A DNA stretch of 64,000 bases, taken from Caballeronia sp. Lep1P3 (GTDB taxonomy: Bacteria; Pseudomonadota; Gammaproteobacteria; Burkholderiales; Burkholderiaceae). Shown piece after piece: positions 10,160-19,686 of the stretch. The notes under the pieces are model-generated. The model worked only from the letters and a program-made list of their open reading frames with translations, was not told the origin of the DNA and searched no databases. The stretch is taken from positions 2,728,001 through 2,792,000 of the forward strand of contig NZ_CP084265.1 of assembly GCF_022879595.1 (NCBI RefSeq), written 5' to 3'. How positions within the stretch are numbered: the first letter of the stretch is position 1; each line of letters begins with the position of its first letter. A program made the position numbers and the translations under genes.

Positions 10160-11452
10160 TCAGGGATACAGGCCGCGCATTTCGCGCGCCATGAGAATGC
10201 GCGTGCACGCCACGATGAACGCGGCGGTGCGCACCGATACCTGTTGCTCGCTCGCGACTTGCCACACGGCGGTGAACGCTTCGCGCATCACGCGCTCGAG
10301 GCGCTGGTTGATCTCGTCTTCGGTCCAGAAGAAGCTGGAGAAGTCCTGCACCCATTCGAAGTACGAGACGGTCACGCCGCCCGCGTTCGCCACGACGTCC
10401 GGAATCACGAGGATGCCCTTGTCGTGAAGGATGTCGTCCGCCGCCGTGGTGGTCGGACCGTTCGCGCCTTCCACGACGATCTTCGTCTTGATCTTCGGCG
10501 CATTCTGCTCGGTGATCTGGCCTTCGAGCGCCGCCGGAATCAGGATGTCGCTTTCGATGGTCCAGAACTCGTCCTTCGAGACCGGGTCCGCGCCCGCGAA
10601 GCCGCCGACGCCGCCGTTCTGCGCGACGTGCTCGGCGAGCGCGAGCGTATCGATGCCCTTCGAGTTATACAGCGTGCCCGTGTGATCCTGCACGGCGATC
10701 ACGCGCGCGCCCGCTTCCTGGAAGAGCCGCGCCGCGATGCCGCCGACATTGCCGAAGCCCTGCACCGCGATGCGCGCGCCTTCGATCTCCAGCCCGACGC
10801 GCCGCGCCGCTTCCGTGCCGACGACGAACACGCCGCGCCCGGTCGCTTCCTTGCGCCCGAGCGATCCGCCGAGCGAGATAGGCTTGCCGGTCACGACGCC
10901 GGTCGCCGTCTGCCCCTGATTCATGGAGTAGGTGTCCATCATCCACGCCATGATCTGCTCGTTCGTGTTCACGTCCGGCGCGGGAATGTCGGTGTTCGGC
11001 CCGATGATGATGCCGATCTCGCTCGTATAACGGCGTGTCAGGCGCTCCAGTTCGCCGCGCGACAGCGTGCGCGGATCGACGCGAATGCCGCCTTTTGCGC
11101 CGCCGTAAGGCACGTTCACCGCCGCGTTCTTCACCGACATCCACGCGGAAAGCGCCATGACTTCGGAGAGCGTCACGTCCTGGTGATACCGCACGCCGCC
11201 TTTGCCGGGACCGCGGGACGTGTTGTGCTGCACACGATAGCCTTCGAAGTGCGCGACCGTGCCGTTGTCCAGTTCGATCGGGCAATCGACGATCAGAATG
11301 CGCTTCGGACGCTTGAGCGTTTCGAGCCAGCGGGAGAGCGGGCCGAGATAAGGCGCGACGCGATCGACCTGCCGGAGATAGTTGCCCCACGGGCCGAGAT
11401 CATCGGCGTGCAGATACGAGGGAATGGCATGGTCAAGCTTCGGAGAGGACAT
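10160..11452 (-). CDS. gdhA: Glutamate dehydrogenase (Glu/Leu/Phe/Val family)
   Basis: Interconverts glutamate and 2-oxoglutarate plus ammonia. It has 430 residues, N-terminal dimerisation/substrate domain then Rossmann domain. Seen are [10 protein letters not shown], the catalytic-lysine motif [13 protein letters not shown] and the dinucleotide site [10 protein letters not shown]. The C-terminal [13 protein letters not shown] is also family-typical. GGAG precedes the ATG. Next to the glutamate importer, which suggests use of glutamate as carbon and nitrogen source. Coenzyme cannot be told from sequence alone. Confidence 0.94.
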   Translation of the reverse strand: MSSPKLDHAIPSYLHADDLGPWGNYLRQVDRVAPYLGPLSRWLETLKRPKRILIVDCPIELDNGTVAHFEGYRVQHNTSRGPGKGGVRYHQDVTLSEVMALSAWMSVKNAAVNVPYGGAKGGIRVDPRTLSRGELERLTRRYTSEIGIIIGPNTDIPAPDVNTNEQIMAWMMDTYSMNQGQTATGVVTGKPISLGGSLGRKEATGRGVFVVGTEAARRVGLEIEGARIAVQGFGNVGGIAARLFQEAGARVIAVQDHTGTLYNSKGIDTLALAEHVAQNGGVGGFAGADPVSKDEFWTIESDILIPAALEGQITEQNAPKIKTKIVVEGANGPTTTAADDILHDKGILVIPDVVANAGGVTVSYFEWVQDFSSFFWTEDEINQRLERVMREAFTAVWQVASEQQVSVRTAAFIVACTRILMAREMRGLYP

Positions 11453-11561
11453 TGATGCTCCAGCGGTTTGTGGAATGCGTCAATTGTCGAAAAACGGCGT
11501 TTTCAAATCCAATGCCGTTTCCTTATCCGATCATGCGTTTCGTGCATAACGTTGCAACGCC

Positions 11562-12533
11562 TTACGGGGCGGGCGTTTGCGGCATCGCGCGCAACAGTTC
11601 TTCACCGACTGCATCCCACAGCGCGCGAACGAGCGCCTGGCGCGGGTCGTCGCCTTGGGACGCGAGCTTGTCGCGATACAGCCGTATTTCCATCGTCAGC
11701 GTGAACTGACCGGCGGGCGTGCCGCGCGTTCCGCGATCCAGCCGCACGAGCCGTCCTTCGTCGACGGCGTCTTCCACCGCGCTATGCGGCAGAAAGGCGA
11801 CGCCGTGCCCCGCGAGCGCCATCGCCTTGAGACCTTCGGCCATGTCCGTCTCATAGACCTTGTCGAGATACGGGCGCGCGGGCGCGGTCGCGATGATGAC
11901 TTCCGTCATGCGGCCGAGATACGCGTTCGGCGTGTACGACAGATACGGCACGGGCGCATCGGCGGTGGCGGGCAGCGTGTAGCGCGCGCGGCCCGCCTTG
12001 TTCGGCGCGGAGAACGGGCTGATCGGCTCGACGCCGAGCGTGAGCATGTCGTAGCGCGCCGGATCGAGCGCCACCGGATGACTCGGATGGTGATAGCCCA
12101 TCACGAGATCGCAGCCGCCTTCGACGAGCGAGAGCACCGCGTCATGCACGTTGAGCGCGCGCAGGCGCGTGCGGATGCGCCCGAGCCGCGCCTCGATATG
12201 TTCGAGCCAGCGCGGAAAGTACGTGAGCGAAAGCGTGTGCGGGACGGCGAACTCGATGGTCGCGGCCGGCGCGCCGCCCTGCCCGCGCAACAGCGTGCGC
12301 GCTTCGTGGAACTGCGAGAGCATCGCAAGCGCCTGCTCGTAGAACACCTGCCCCGCTTGCGTGAGCCGCGTCGGATACACGGAACGATCGATAAGCTCGG
12401 TGCCGAGCCACGCTTCGAGCGCCTGGATGCGTCGCGAAAACGCCGGCTGCGTGATATGCCGAAGCTCCGCCGAGCGGCTGAAGCTGCGCGTTTCCGCGAG
12501 CGAGACGAAGTCTTCGAGCCATTTGAGTTCCAT
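11562..12533 (-). CDS. LysR-type regulator, HypT-like
   Basis: DNA-binding regulator of 323 residues, N-terminal winged HTH (about 4-62, LAETRSFSRSAELRHITQPA) and a LysR substrate domain. The PYLSYTPNAYLGRM stretch resembles the NYSRNSYMGR region of E. coli HypT (YjiE), a hypochlorite-responsive regulator, so I place it near that group. Methionine sensing is not verifiable here. Upstream of and codirectional with gdhA (109-base gap), so gdhA or the glt operon could be a target. The open frame extends upstream of 12533 without family sequence. Confidence 0.82.
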   Translation of the reverse strand: MELKWLEDFVSLAETRSFSRSAELRHITQPAFSRRIQALEAWLGTELIDRSVYPTRLTQAGQVFYEQALAMLSQFHEARTLLRGQGGAPAATIEFAVPHTLSLTYFPRWLEHIEARLGRIRTRLRALNVHDAVLSLVEGGCDLVMGYHHPSHPVALDPARYDMLTLGVEPISPFSAPNKAGRARYTLPATADAPVPYLSYTPNAYLGRMTEVIIATAPARPYLDKVYETDMAEGLKAMALAGHGVAFLPHSAVEDAVDEGRLVRLDRGTRGTPAGQFTLTMEIRLYRDKLASQGDDPRQALVRALWDAVGEELLRAMPQTPAP

Positions 12534-12739
12534 GCTGAATGCGCGCCTCGGCCGTGCGGATACGTGAAGCCGCATTTTAAAGGCTCGATGGTCCGCGCCA
12601 AGGCGCAGCGCACCATGCGCAAGCACGCCGCACGCGTACGGTGCGATGCCTTCACGGCGCTTGCACGCGGTTGCTGGCGCCCGAAGTCGCGTGGCTGTTG
12701 GCGCGCGTCGCGTCGGCGTAAACCTGGATGCGATTGGCA

Positions 12740-13025
12740 TGAGACGTTCCAGCTCGATCCGCATCGCTGGAAAGGCAAGACGGGGCTGCTATCGGGCGTC
12801 GTCGGTGCGGCGGGCGGTATCGGCGGCTTCTATCTGCCGGTCATCATGGGGATCGCCAAGGAAAGCACCGGCAGTTACCAGATGGGTTTCGCGACCTTCG
12901 GCGTGCTCGCGACGTGCGCGTTCGGCGCGCTGTTCGCACTGCGTGCGCAGTGGCTGCCGTGGTCGGCCACGGCGGCTCAGGAGCGCGATGACATTGCGAT
13001 CAACGGCGCGCACGCGATGATGTGA
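12740..13025 (+). pseudogene. 3' remnant of a NarK/NasA-type MFS nitrate transporter
   Basis: The last roughly 85 codons before the TGA at 13023 read KTGLLSGVVGAAGGIGGFYL, then PVIMGIAKESTGSYQMGF and a hydrophobic helix. This is the C-terminal part of the nitrate/nitrite porter (NNP) group of MFS transporters. The preceding sequence (12534-12740) does not continue the family, and there is no start codon with a ribosome site. I read it as a decayed gene fragment. The left edge is approximate. Confidence 0.7.
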
Positions 13026-13121
13026 TGCGGCGCGGCGTCAGTGACGCTCACGCCCGGCGACGAATCCATGAAGCGGCGCAAATCGACGATCGCGCCGCGC
13101 GTTTCGTGGACCAGCCGCGCC

Positions 13122-15017
13122 TCAGACGCGCGCCGCATCGCGCCGATCGACTTCCTGTGCTCGGCCCGCATCCGGCTCGACGGCGCGCTGCTGCTGCAAC
13201 GCCCACATCTGCGCAAATAGCCCGCCGGCCTGCAGCAGTTGCGCATGCGTTCCGCGCTCGACCACGCGGCCATGATCCATCACGATGATCTGCTGCGCAT
13301 GCACGACGGTCGAGAGCCGGTGCGCGATGATGAGCGTCGTTCGATCGCGTGCGATGGAATCGAGTTCGCGCTGAATCGCGCGTTCGGATTTCGAATCGAG
13401 CGCGGATGTGGCTTCGTCGAAGATGAGAATGGGCGGGTTCTTGAGCAACGTGCGCGCGATCGCCACGCGCTGTTTCTCGCCGCCCGACAGCTTCAGCCCG
13501 CGTTCGCCGACGGCCGTGTCGTAACCGGCCGGCAGCGCCTCGATGAAATCGTGGATGTGCGCCGCGCGCGCCGCCGCGATCACTTCGTCGCGGCTCGCGG
13601 ACGGCCTTCCATACGCGATGTTGTAGTAGATCGAATCGTTGAAGAGCACCGTGTCCTGCGGCACGATGCCGATGGACGCGCGCAGCGAATCCTGCGTCAC
13701 GCCGCGAATATCCTGCCCGTCGATGACGATGCGCCCGCCTGTCGCGCGGTCCAGATCGTAGAAGCGAAAGAGCAGCCGTCCGAGCGTGGACTTGCCCGAG
13801 CCGCTATGCCCGACGACCGCTGTCGTCGTCCCGGCGGCGATCGTGAAATCGACGCCATGCAGAATTTGCCGCGCCGCTTCATACGAGAAGCTCACGTTCT
13901 CGAAGCGCACTTCGCCGCCTGTCACGGCGAGCGGCTGCGCATTCGGCGCATCGGGCACTTCGCGGCCCGCGCCGAGCAGCGTGAACATGCGGTCCATGTC
14001 GGTCAGCGCCTGCTTCAGCTCGCGATACACCACGCCGAGAAAGTTGAGCGGAATGTAGAGCTGGAGCATGAACGTGTTGATGAGAACGAGATCGCCGAGC
14101 GTGAGCCGCCCCGCCATCACGCCCTGCGTCGCGCGCCAGAGAATGAAGACGAGTCCCACGCCGATGATCGTCTGCTGCCCGAAGTTGAGCATCGAAAGCG
14201 AACGCTGCGACTTGATCGCAGCTGCGCGATAACGTTGCAGGTTTTCGTCGTAACGGCGCGTTTCCCATTCCTCGTTGCCGAAGTACTTCACGGTCTCGTA
14301 GTTGAGCAGCGAATCGATGGCGCGCGAGTTCGCCTTCGAATCGAGTTCGTTCATCGTGCGGCGATAGTGCGTGCGCCACTCCGTCACCTTCACCGTGAAC
14401 ACGATGTACGTGCACAGCGCGACGAACGTGACGATCGCGTAATACGCCTCGTACTTCGTCACGAAGAACGCGAGCACGAGCCCGACTTCGACGAGCGTCG
14501 GCAAGATGCTGTAGAGCGAATAGGAAACGAGTTGCTGGATGCCGCGCGTGCCGCGTTCGATGTCGCGCGACATGCCGCCCGTTTGCCGGTCGAGATGAAA
14601 CCGCAGCGACAGCGAATGCAGATGGCGAAACACCTTCAGCGCGAGTTGCCGCACGGCGCTTTCCGTCACCTTCGCGAACAGCAGCTCGCGCAGTTCGGTG
14701 AAAAGCGAAGTGGAAAGCCTCACGCCCGCATAAGCCATCACGAGCAGCCCGATTCCGCCGATCAGCACGATGCCCGGCGCTCCCTGCGCGCGCCCGAGCG
14801 CGGTGAGATGCTGCACGGAAGCGAGACCATCGACGATGCGCTTCATCACGATCGGCACGCCGAGATTCGCGACCTTCGCGCCGATCAGGCAAGTGAGCGC
14901 GAACGCGACGCGCCATTTGTATGTAGTGAGGTAAGGCAGCAGCGAGCGGATCGTCTGCCAGTCGTTGCGCGGGCCCTGGGCGACGGGGCCCGGCTCGGTG
15001 TTTGAATAGCGGCGCAT
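13122..15017 (-). CDS. Atm1-type ABC exporter (membrane-ATPase fusion)
   Basis: Inner-membrane half-transporter of 631 residues. The N-terminal six-helix domain is followed by an ATPase domain with Walker A VVGHSGSGKST, signature LSGGEKQR and Walker B ILIFDEATSALDSKSE. The intracellular loop SLRFHLDRQTGGMSRDIERG is typical of the Atm1/HMT1 group, which exports glutathione-linked compounds or heavy-metal conjugates. Start taken at ATG 15017, where membrane-domain homology begins (MRRYSNTEPG); upstream codons look non-homologous. Single gene; substrate unknown. Confidence 0.88.
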   Translation of the reverse strand: MRRYSNTEPGPVAQGPRNDWQTIRSLLPYLTTYKWRVAFALTCLIGAKVANLGVPIVMKRIVDGLASVQHLTALGRAQGAPGIVLIGGIGLLVMAYAGVRLSTSLFTELRELLFAKVTESAVRQLALKVFRHLHSLSLRFHLDRQTGGMSRDIERGTRGIQQLVSYSLYSILPTLVEVGLVLAFFVTKYEAYYAIVTFVALCTYIVFTVKVTEWRTHYRRTMNELDSKANSRAIDSLLNYETVKYFGNEEWETRRYDENLQRYRAAAIKSQRSLSMLNFGQQTIIGVGLVFILWRATQGVMAGRLTLGDLVLINTFMLQLYIPLNFLGVVYRELKQALTDMDRMFTLLGAGREVPDAPNAQPLAVTGGEVRFENVSFSYEAARQILHGVDFTIAAGTTTAVVGHSGSGKSTLGRLLFRFYDLDRATGGRIVIDGQDIRGVTQDSLRASIGIVPQDTVLFNDSIYYNIAYGRPSASRDEVIAAARAAHIHDFIEALPAGYDTAVGERGLKLSGGEKQRVAIARTLLKNPPILIFDEATSALDSKSERAIQRELDSIARDRTTLIIAHRLSTVVHAQQIIVMDHGRVVERGTHAQLLQAGGLFAQMWALQQQRAVEPDAGRAQEVDRRDAARV

Positions 15018-15253
15018 GAGTTCGAATGAGTGAGGCGCCTCGCGCGGACGTGCCCTTTTGCGCGGCGTGGGGACGCCTTGTGCTCGTGTGGGGCGGGCGC
15101 ACGCCGGCGCGTGCTTCCCGTACAATTTGCCGCAAGCCGCGGCGCGATTGCGCGAAGGGGCTTACCCTCTACATAAGCATTGTCGCAGAAGGTTCAGGGC
15201 TGCGCTCGCAGCCGCCTTCCTCAACGAACGACGACATCAACCGGACGCCTCCC

Positions 15254-15649
15254 ATGCCGCAAGAATCCAAGCTCCCGCAGAAACCCGTTGCCCTGCGTGT
15301 CGTGCCGCAGCCCGCCGACGCCAACATGCATGGCGACGTCTTCGGCGGCTGGATCATGGCGCAGGTGGATATCGCCGGCTCCATTCCGGCGAGCCGCCGC
15401 GCGAACGGACGCGTCGCGACCGTCGCGGTCAATTCGTTCCTGTTCAAGAACCCGGTGTTCGTCGGCGACTTGCTGAGTTTCTATACGGACATCGTGAAGA
15501 CGGGCAATACGTCGATCACCGTCTATGTCGAAGTGTTCGCGCAGCGCATGAGTCTCGCGGAGGAAGTCGTCAAGGTGACGGAGGCGACGCTTACCTACGT
15601 CGCCACCGATCACGACCGCCGCCCGCGCGCGCTGCCGTCGCTCGACTGA
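15254..15649 (+). CDS. Acyl-CoA thioesterase (YciA-type hotdog)
   Basis: Hydrolyses acyl-CoA to free acid and CoA. It has 131 residues, one hotdog domain with the family motif NMHGDVFGGWIMAQVDIAG, whose aspartate is catalytic in YciA. VAVNSFLFKNPVFVGDLLSFYT follows. The ATG at 15254 begins the conserved region. Divergent from the Atm1-like gene and convergent with the GGDEF/EAL gene 14 bases away, with no terminator visible. Confidence 0.9.
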   Translation: MPQESKLPQKPVALRVVPQPADANMHGDVFGGWIMAQVDIAGSIPASRRANGRVATVAVNSFLFKNPVFVGDLLSFYTDIVKTGNTSITVYVEVFAQRMSLAEEVVKVTEATLTYVATDHDRRPRALPSLD

Positions 15650-15663
15650 GCGCGCGCGTTCGC

Positions 15664-18600
15664 TCAGTTGGCGAGCACGCCCTGCCGCAGCAAGCCGGGA
15701 ATCTCGTCGTGCGGCATCGGGCGCGAGAAGAGATAGCCCTGCATTTCGTCGCAGTCGCGCTCGCGCAGGAAGTCGTGCTGCGCGGACGTCTCGACGCCTT
15801 CCGCGATCACCTGCAATTCCAGCGAATGCGCGAGCGCGATGATCGCGGAGGTGATGGTTTCGTCGTCGCCGGACGAGCCGATATCCGCGACGAACGAGCG
15901 GTCGATCTTCAGCCGATGCACCGGAAAGCGCTTCAGATACGACAGGCTCGAATAGCCGGTGCCGAAGTCGTCGATGGCAATGCCGATGCCGAGCGCCGAT
16001 AGCTCGGAGAGCATCATCGCCGCGTTGTCCGCGTTGCGCATGATCGCGCTTTCGGTCAGTTCCAATTCCAGATAACGCGGTTCCAGCCCGGTTTCCTCCA
16101 GCACGGAAGTCACGAGCGTGGCGATATCGCGCTGCTGGAAATGCCGCGCCGACAGGTTCACGGACACGCGCGCGGGCGGCAGCCCCGCGTCCTGCCATGC
16201 CTTGTTCTGACGGCACGCCTCGCGCAGCACCCATTCCGAAAGCGGCCCGATCAGCCCGCTTTCCTCCGCGACGGGAATGAACGCGGCCGGCGACACGAGT
16301 CCCTGCTCGGGATCGCGCCATCGCACGAGCGCCTCGATGCCGACGATCGCGCCCGTCGCCATGTCCACTTGCGGCTGGTAATGGAGCAGGAACTCGCCCT
16401 CGCGCAGCCCGCGCCGCAGACGCCGCTCCAGATCCATGCGCGCCCCGACGCTCGCGTTCATTTCCGGCTGATAGAGCTGGTACGTGTTGCGCCCCATGTC
16501 CTTCGCGCGATACATCGCGAGGTCGGCTTTCTTCAGCACGGTCTCGGCGTCGTCGCCGTCTTGCGGATAGAGACTCGCGCCCATGCTGCAGCCCACATAC
16601 AGCTCTGTTTCGTCGAGCCATACGGGTTCGGAGATCGCCGCGCGCGTGCGCTCCATCCACGCGATGAGCGCCGCCTCGTCTTCGAGATCGGGCAGCACGA
16701 ACACGAACTCGTCGCCGCCGTGACGCGCCACCGTATCGCTCGTTCGCGCCGAGCGCGCGAGCCGCTCGCCGATTACCGCGAGCAGCCTGTCGCCGACGCT
16801 GTGGCCGAGACTGTCGTTGACGTTCTTGAAACCGTCGAGGTCCATGAACACGACCGCGATGCGGCTCTCGCGCCGGCGCGCCTGCTCGATCGCATGCTGA
16901 AGACGGTCGCGCAGCAGATTGCGGTTCGGCAATTGCGTGAGCGTGTCGTAATTCGCCTGGTATTCGAGCTGTTCCTGATAGTTCATCAGGTCGGTCACGT
17001 CGTTGATGATGCCGATGTGATGCGTCGTATGGCCCTGCGCGTTCGGCACCGGCGCGACGAACAACTGGTTCCAGAAAAGCGCCCCGTCCTTGCGATAGTT
17101 GCGCAGCACGACGCTCGCCTCGGCGTTCCCGGCGAGCGCGCGGCGAATCGACGTGAGTCCTTCCTGATCGCCGTCAGGACCGTGCAGGAAACGGCAGTCA
17201 CGGCCGATGACTTCCTTCGGCTCGTAGCCCGTGATGCGCTTGAACGCCGGGTTCGCGTACTCGATCACGTTCGCGCCGTTGACCGCGCCGGTGATCAGAA
17301 TCGCGTTCACGCTCGCGTCGAGCGCGCGGCTTTGCAGACGCAGCGCGAGTTCGGCGCGCTTGCGCGCGGTCACGTCCTGATACGAACCCAGCACGCCGAT
17401 GGTCTGCCCTTCGCCGTCCATGAGCGGCAGCATGCTCGTCACCACCGTATGCAGCGTGTCGCCCACGAGCACGTCACGTTCGAAGTGCATTTTCGGCACC
17501 GTCGTGTCGATCACTTCGCGGTCGTCGGCGCGCACTACGTCGGCGGCGGCGCTCCACGGCAGGTCGAAGTCCGTCTTGCCGACGATCTGCTCGTTGTACG
17601 CGAGGCCGGCGTCGCGGGCGAACGCGTTGTTGCAGCCGAGATAGCGCGATTCGCGGTCCTTCCAGAACACGCGCTGCGGAATGTTGTCGATGACCGTCTC
17701 CAGCATCTCGTTGGAGCGGCGCGCCTCGGCTTCCGCGTTGATGCGGTCGGTCACGTCGTGAGCGAGCATGAAAAGCCCCGGACGGCCCGAATACCCGAGC
17801 GTGTGATGCGAGACGTCGGCGCTGCTCGTCGAGCCGTCGCGATGCCGGTAACGCCATACGCCGCTCGAACTCTGCCCGCGCGCGGCGCGCTCGCCGCTAT
17901 CACCGTTGCCGCCGTTGTTCCCGGTTTCGGCCGCGCTGCGCGCAAGCCGCGCGGCGAAGCGGTCGAAGTCGTCGGCGACGTGGAGCTCGCGCAGCGTCAT
18001 CTGCATGAACTCGTCTTGCGAATAGCCGTAGTGGGCGGTGGCGGCCGGATTGACGGCGATGAAACGCATGGTGTCGCGATCGACGATCCACATCGGCACC
18101 GGATGCGCCTCGAACATGCTGCGAAAGCGCTCGTTGCTGCGCTGCTTCGCACGCACGACGCCGAGCTTTTCGCGCGCCGCGCGCTCGTGGGTCACGAAGA
18201 GCGTGATGAGCGCGCCGCTGCCGAGAAGCATCGTGATCGCGAGCAGCAGCATCGCGCCGCCCGAGCCGCGCGCGGAACGCTCGAGCGCGGCGATCGTCGC
18301 GGTATCGATGCGCGCGCGTACATCGCCGAGCTGTTCGTCGACCGCCTGGAGGTCTCCGCTCAGCAGCACGAACGCGGTGTCGGCCCAGGCGCGCGATTCG
18401 TCGGCGCTTGCGCGGCGCGCGCGCTCGTCCGCGAGACCGGCGTCGCTGCGCATGGCGGCGGCGCGCGCGGCGAGCGCATCGAAGGCGTCGGCCATGCCCG
18501 GCTCCATCGCCGTCTGCGCGCGCAGGCCGCTTTCGAGCGCGTCGAGATGCTTTTCGCGCGCGTCGCGCTCGGCAGCCGGTTCGGCGATGCCCGTCGCCTC

Positions 18601-18804
18601 GAAGCGGCTCAATCGAGTCAGCGCCTCGCCGATCTCGCCGCGATACGCCGCAAGGTCGCGCAGGAGGCCCATCGAGCGGACCGTGCGCGCATCGCTCTCG
18701 CGCAGGTCGGCGATCCGCTCGCAAGCGACGAAGGCGTTCGCGCCGAGCGCGGCCAGCACGACGGCGATATTGACGAGCAAACGCCTGGAAAAGAAACGAG
18801 TCAT
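15664..18804 (-). CDS. Membrane PAS/LOV-like/GGDEF/EAL cyclic-di-GMP protein
   Basis: A 1046-residue signalling protein from ATG 18804 (a TTG at 18813 is also possible). Membrane helix about 9-28, then a periplasmic helical sensor to about 182 and a second helix about 183-205. Three PAS domains follow (about 225-355, 365-480, 490-610). The third carries GRDCRFLHG (C537) and NYRKDGALFWN, close to LOV blue-light domains. GGDEF domain with intact RHGGDEF (696-700), then EAL domain with GIEALVRW (E824), ELTESAIM, DDFGTGYSSL and AEGVET. Both catalytic motifs look intact, so synthesis or breakdown of c-di-GMP is possible. Single gene. Confidence 0.9.
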   Translation of the reverse strand: MTRFFSRRLLVNIAVVLAALGANAFVACERIADLRESDARTVRSMGLLRDLAAYRGEIGEALTRLSRFEATGIAEPAAERDAREKHLDALESGLRAQTAMEPGMADAFDALAARAAAMRSDAGLADERARRASADESRAWADTAFVLLSGDLQAVDEQLGDVRARIDTATIAALERSARGSGGAMLLLAITMLLGSGALITLFVTHERAAREKLGVVRAKQRSNERFRSMFEAHPVPMWIVDRDTMRFIAVNPAATAHYGYSQDEFMQMTLRELHVADDFDRFAARLARSAAETGNNGGNGDSGERAARGQSSSGVWRYRHRDGSTSSADVSHHTLGYSGRPGLFMLAHDVTDRINAEAEARRSNEMLETVIDNIPQRVFWKDRESRYLGCNNAFARDAGLAYNEQIVGKTDFDLPWSAAADVVRADDREVIDTTVPKMHFERDVLVGDTLHTVVTSMLPLMDGEGQTIGVLGSYQDVTARKRAELALRLQSRALDASVNAILITGAVNGANVIEYANPAFKRITGYEPKEVIGRDCRFLHGPDGDQEGLTSIRRALAGNAEASVVLRNYRKDGALFWNQLFVAPVPNAQGHTTHHIGIINDVTDLMNYQEQLEYQANYDTLTQLPNRNLLRDRLQHAIEQARRRESRIAVVFMDLDGFKNVNDSLGHSVGDRLLAVIGERLARSARTSDTVARHGGDEFVFVLPDLEDEAALIAWMERTRAAISEPVWLDETELYVGCSMGASLYPQDGDDAETVLKKADLAMYRAKDMGRNTYQLYQPEMNASVGARMDLERRLRRGLREGEFLLHYQPQVDMATGAIVGIEALVRWRDPEQGLVSPAAFIPVAEESGLIGPLSEWVLREACRQNKAWQDAGLPPARVSVNLSARHFQQRDIATLVTSVLEETGLEPRYLELELTESAIMRNADNAAMMLSELSALGIGIAIDDFGTGYSSLSYLKRFPVHRLKIDRSFVADIGSSGDDETITSAIIALAHSLELQVIAEGVETSAQHDFLRERDCDEMQGYLFSRPMPHDEIPGLLRQGVLAN

Positions 18805-18990
18805 GAGCGGCAAGCCGGTCCCTTTGTTCCTTTGAGCGCGGGCGCTCGCGCGTCAAGTGCGCGCGCCCACGCAAAAGCGCGGCGCGAGCGCGAAGCTCAC
18901 ACCGCGATTAATGGATAACGTGGATAACGGCAGGTTTTGCGCCGGCTTTAGCGGCGCGGCGCAAATTTCGCGCTCGGGACTCGGGCGCGG

Positions 18991-19470
18991 CTACTCGGCG
19001 AGGCCGAACTCCCGCATCGCGGGCGCGAAGTCGTGATTCTGCTTGTCGGTATTGCGCGACAGCTTCGCGAGCGCATAGCGCTGGAAACGGTCGAGCGCGG
19101 CCCAGTGCGACAGGCTCGGCGGACTCACGCCCGCAAGACTGCTCTGACGAATGACGGTTTCCGGCACCGCGTCGGCGTGATTCCAGACCGGATCGGCGTC
19201 GCGCTCGATCTTCTCCGGCGCGGCGTTCGCGTGCGTTTTCATCATCTCTTCGAGCGCGAGGTCGAAGTTTTTCTCCACTTCCACTTCGTCCTCGACGGGG
19301 AAGCGCGCGAGCAGCGCGCGGTCGTCATACGGCAGCATCTGCCATTGATCGAGCGTGATTCGCATGCCGAAGCGATCGAGATTGAAGCGCACCGCAAGCG
19401 GAATGAAGCGCAGATTGTCCGAGGATTCGACCTCGAACCCGAAAAGACGCGCGGCGTCGTAAAGTCCCAT
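18991..19470 (-). CDS. Nitrate reductase-associated protein
   Basis: A 159-residue cytoplasmic protein of the conserved nitrate reductase-associated family, function undetermined. The fold signature is FGFEVESSDNLRFIPLAVRF and LDQWQMLPYDDRALLARFPV. A C-terminal SLSHWAALDRFQRYALAKLSR segment follows. No nitrate reductase is in the window. It is divergent from fdhD, and a nitrate transporter remnant lies 6 kb away, so it may be a leftover of a larger nitrate locus. Confidence 0.82.
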   Translation of the reverse strand: MGLYDAARLFGFEVESSDNLRFIPLAVRFNLDRFGMRITLDQWQMLPYDDRALLARFPVEDEVEVEKNFDLALEEMMKTHANAAPEKIERDADPVWNHADAVPETVIRQSSLAGVSPPSLSHWAALDRFQRYALAKLSRNTDKQNHDFAPAMREFGLAE

Positions 19471-19654
19471 GGCGATAGCCTCGTTGGATTGGGGCGCGCG
19501 CGGCGCGCATCGCCCGCTTCAGTTATTGTAGGGCTTGGTATTGGGCTGGAACCGTGCAGTGAGAGACGCAGCGCACCATCTTGCAGCGTCCCGACAGCAA
19601 GCGCATTTAGCAAGCCATGTACCCGGAAGTTTGCGCACGTCCGCAGTGGCGCAA

Positions 19655-19678
19655 CAACGGAGCAACGGAGCAACGGAG
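19655..19678 (+). repeat. Three tandem copies of an 8-base unit (CAACGGAG)
   Basis: Exact copies at 19655-19662, 19663-19670 and 19671-19678, just upstream of the fdhD GTG. Each contains GGAG; the last lies 8 bases before the start codon and probably serves as its Shine-Dalgarno. Confidence 0.85.
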
Positions 19679-19686
19679 CATCAGAA

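Noticed and set aside
16141..18918. Long plus-strand open frame across the GGDEF/EAL gene
   Set aside because: Antisense shadow without motifs or ribosome site.
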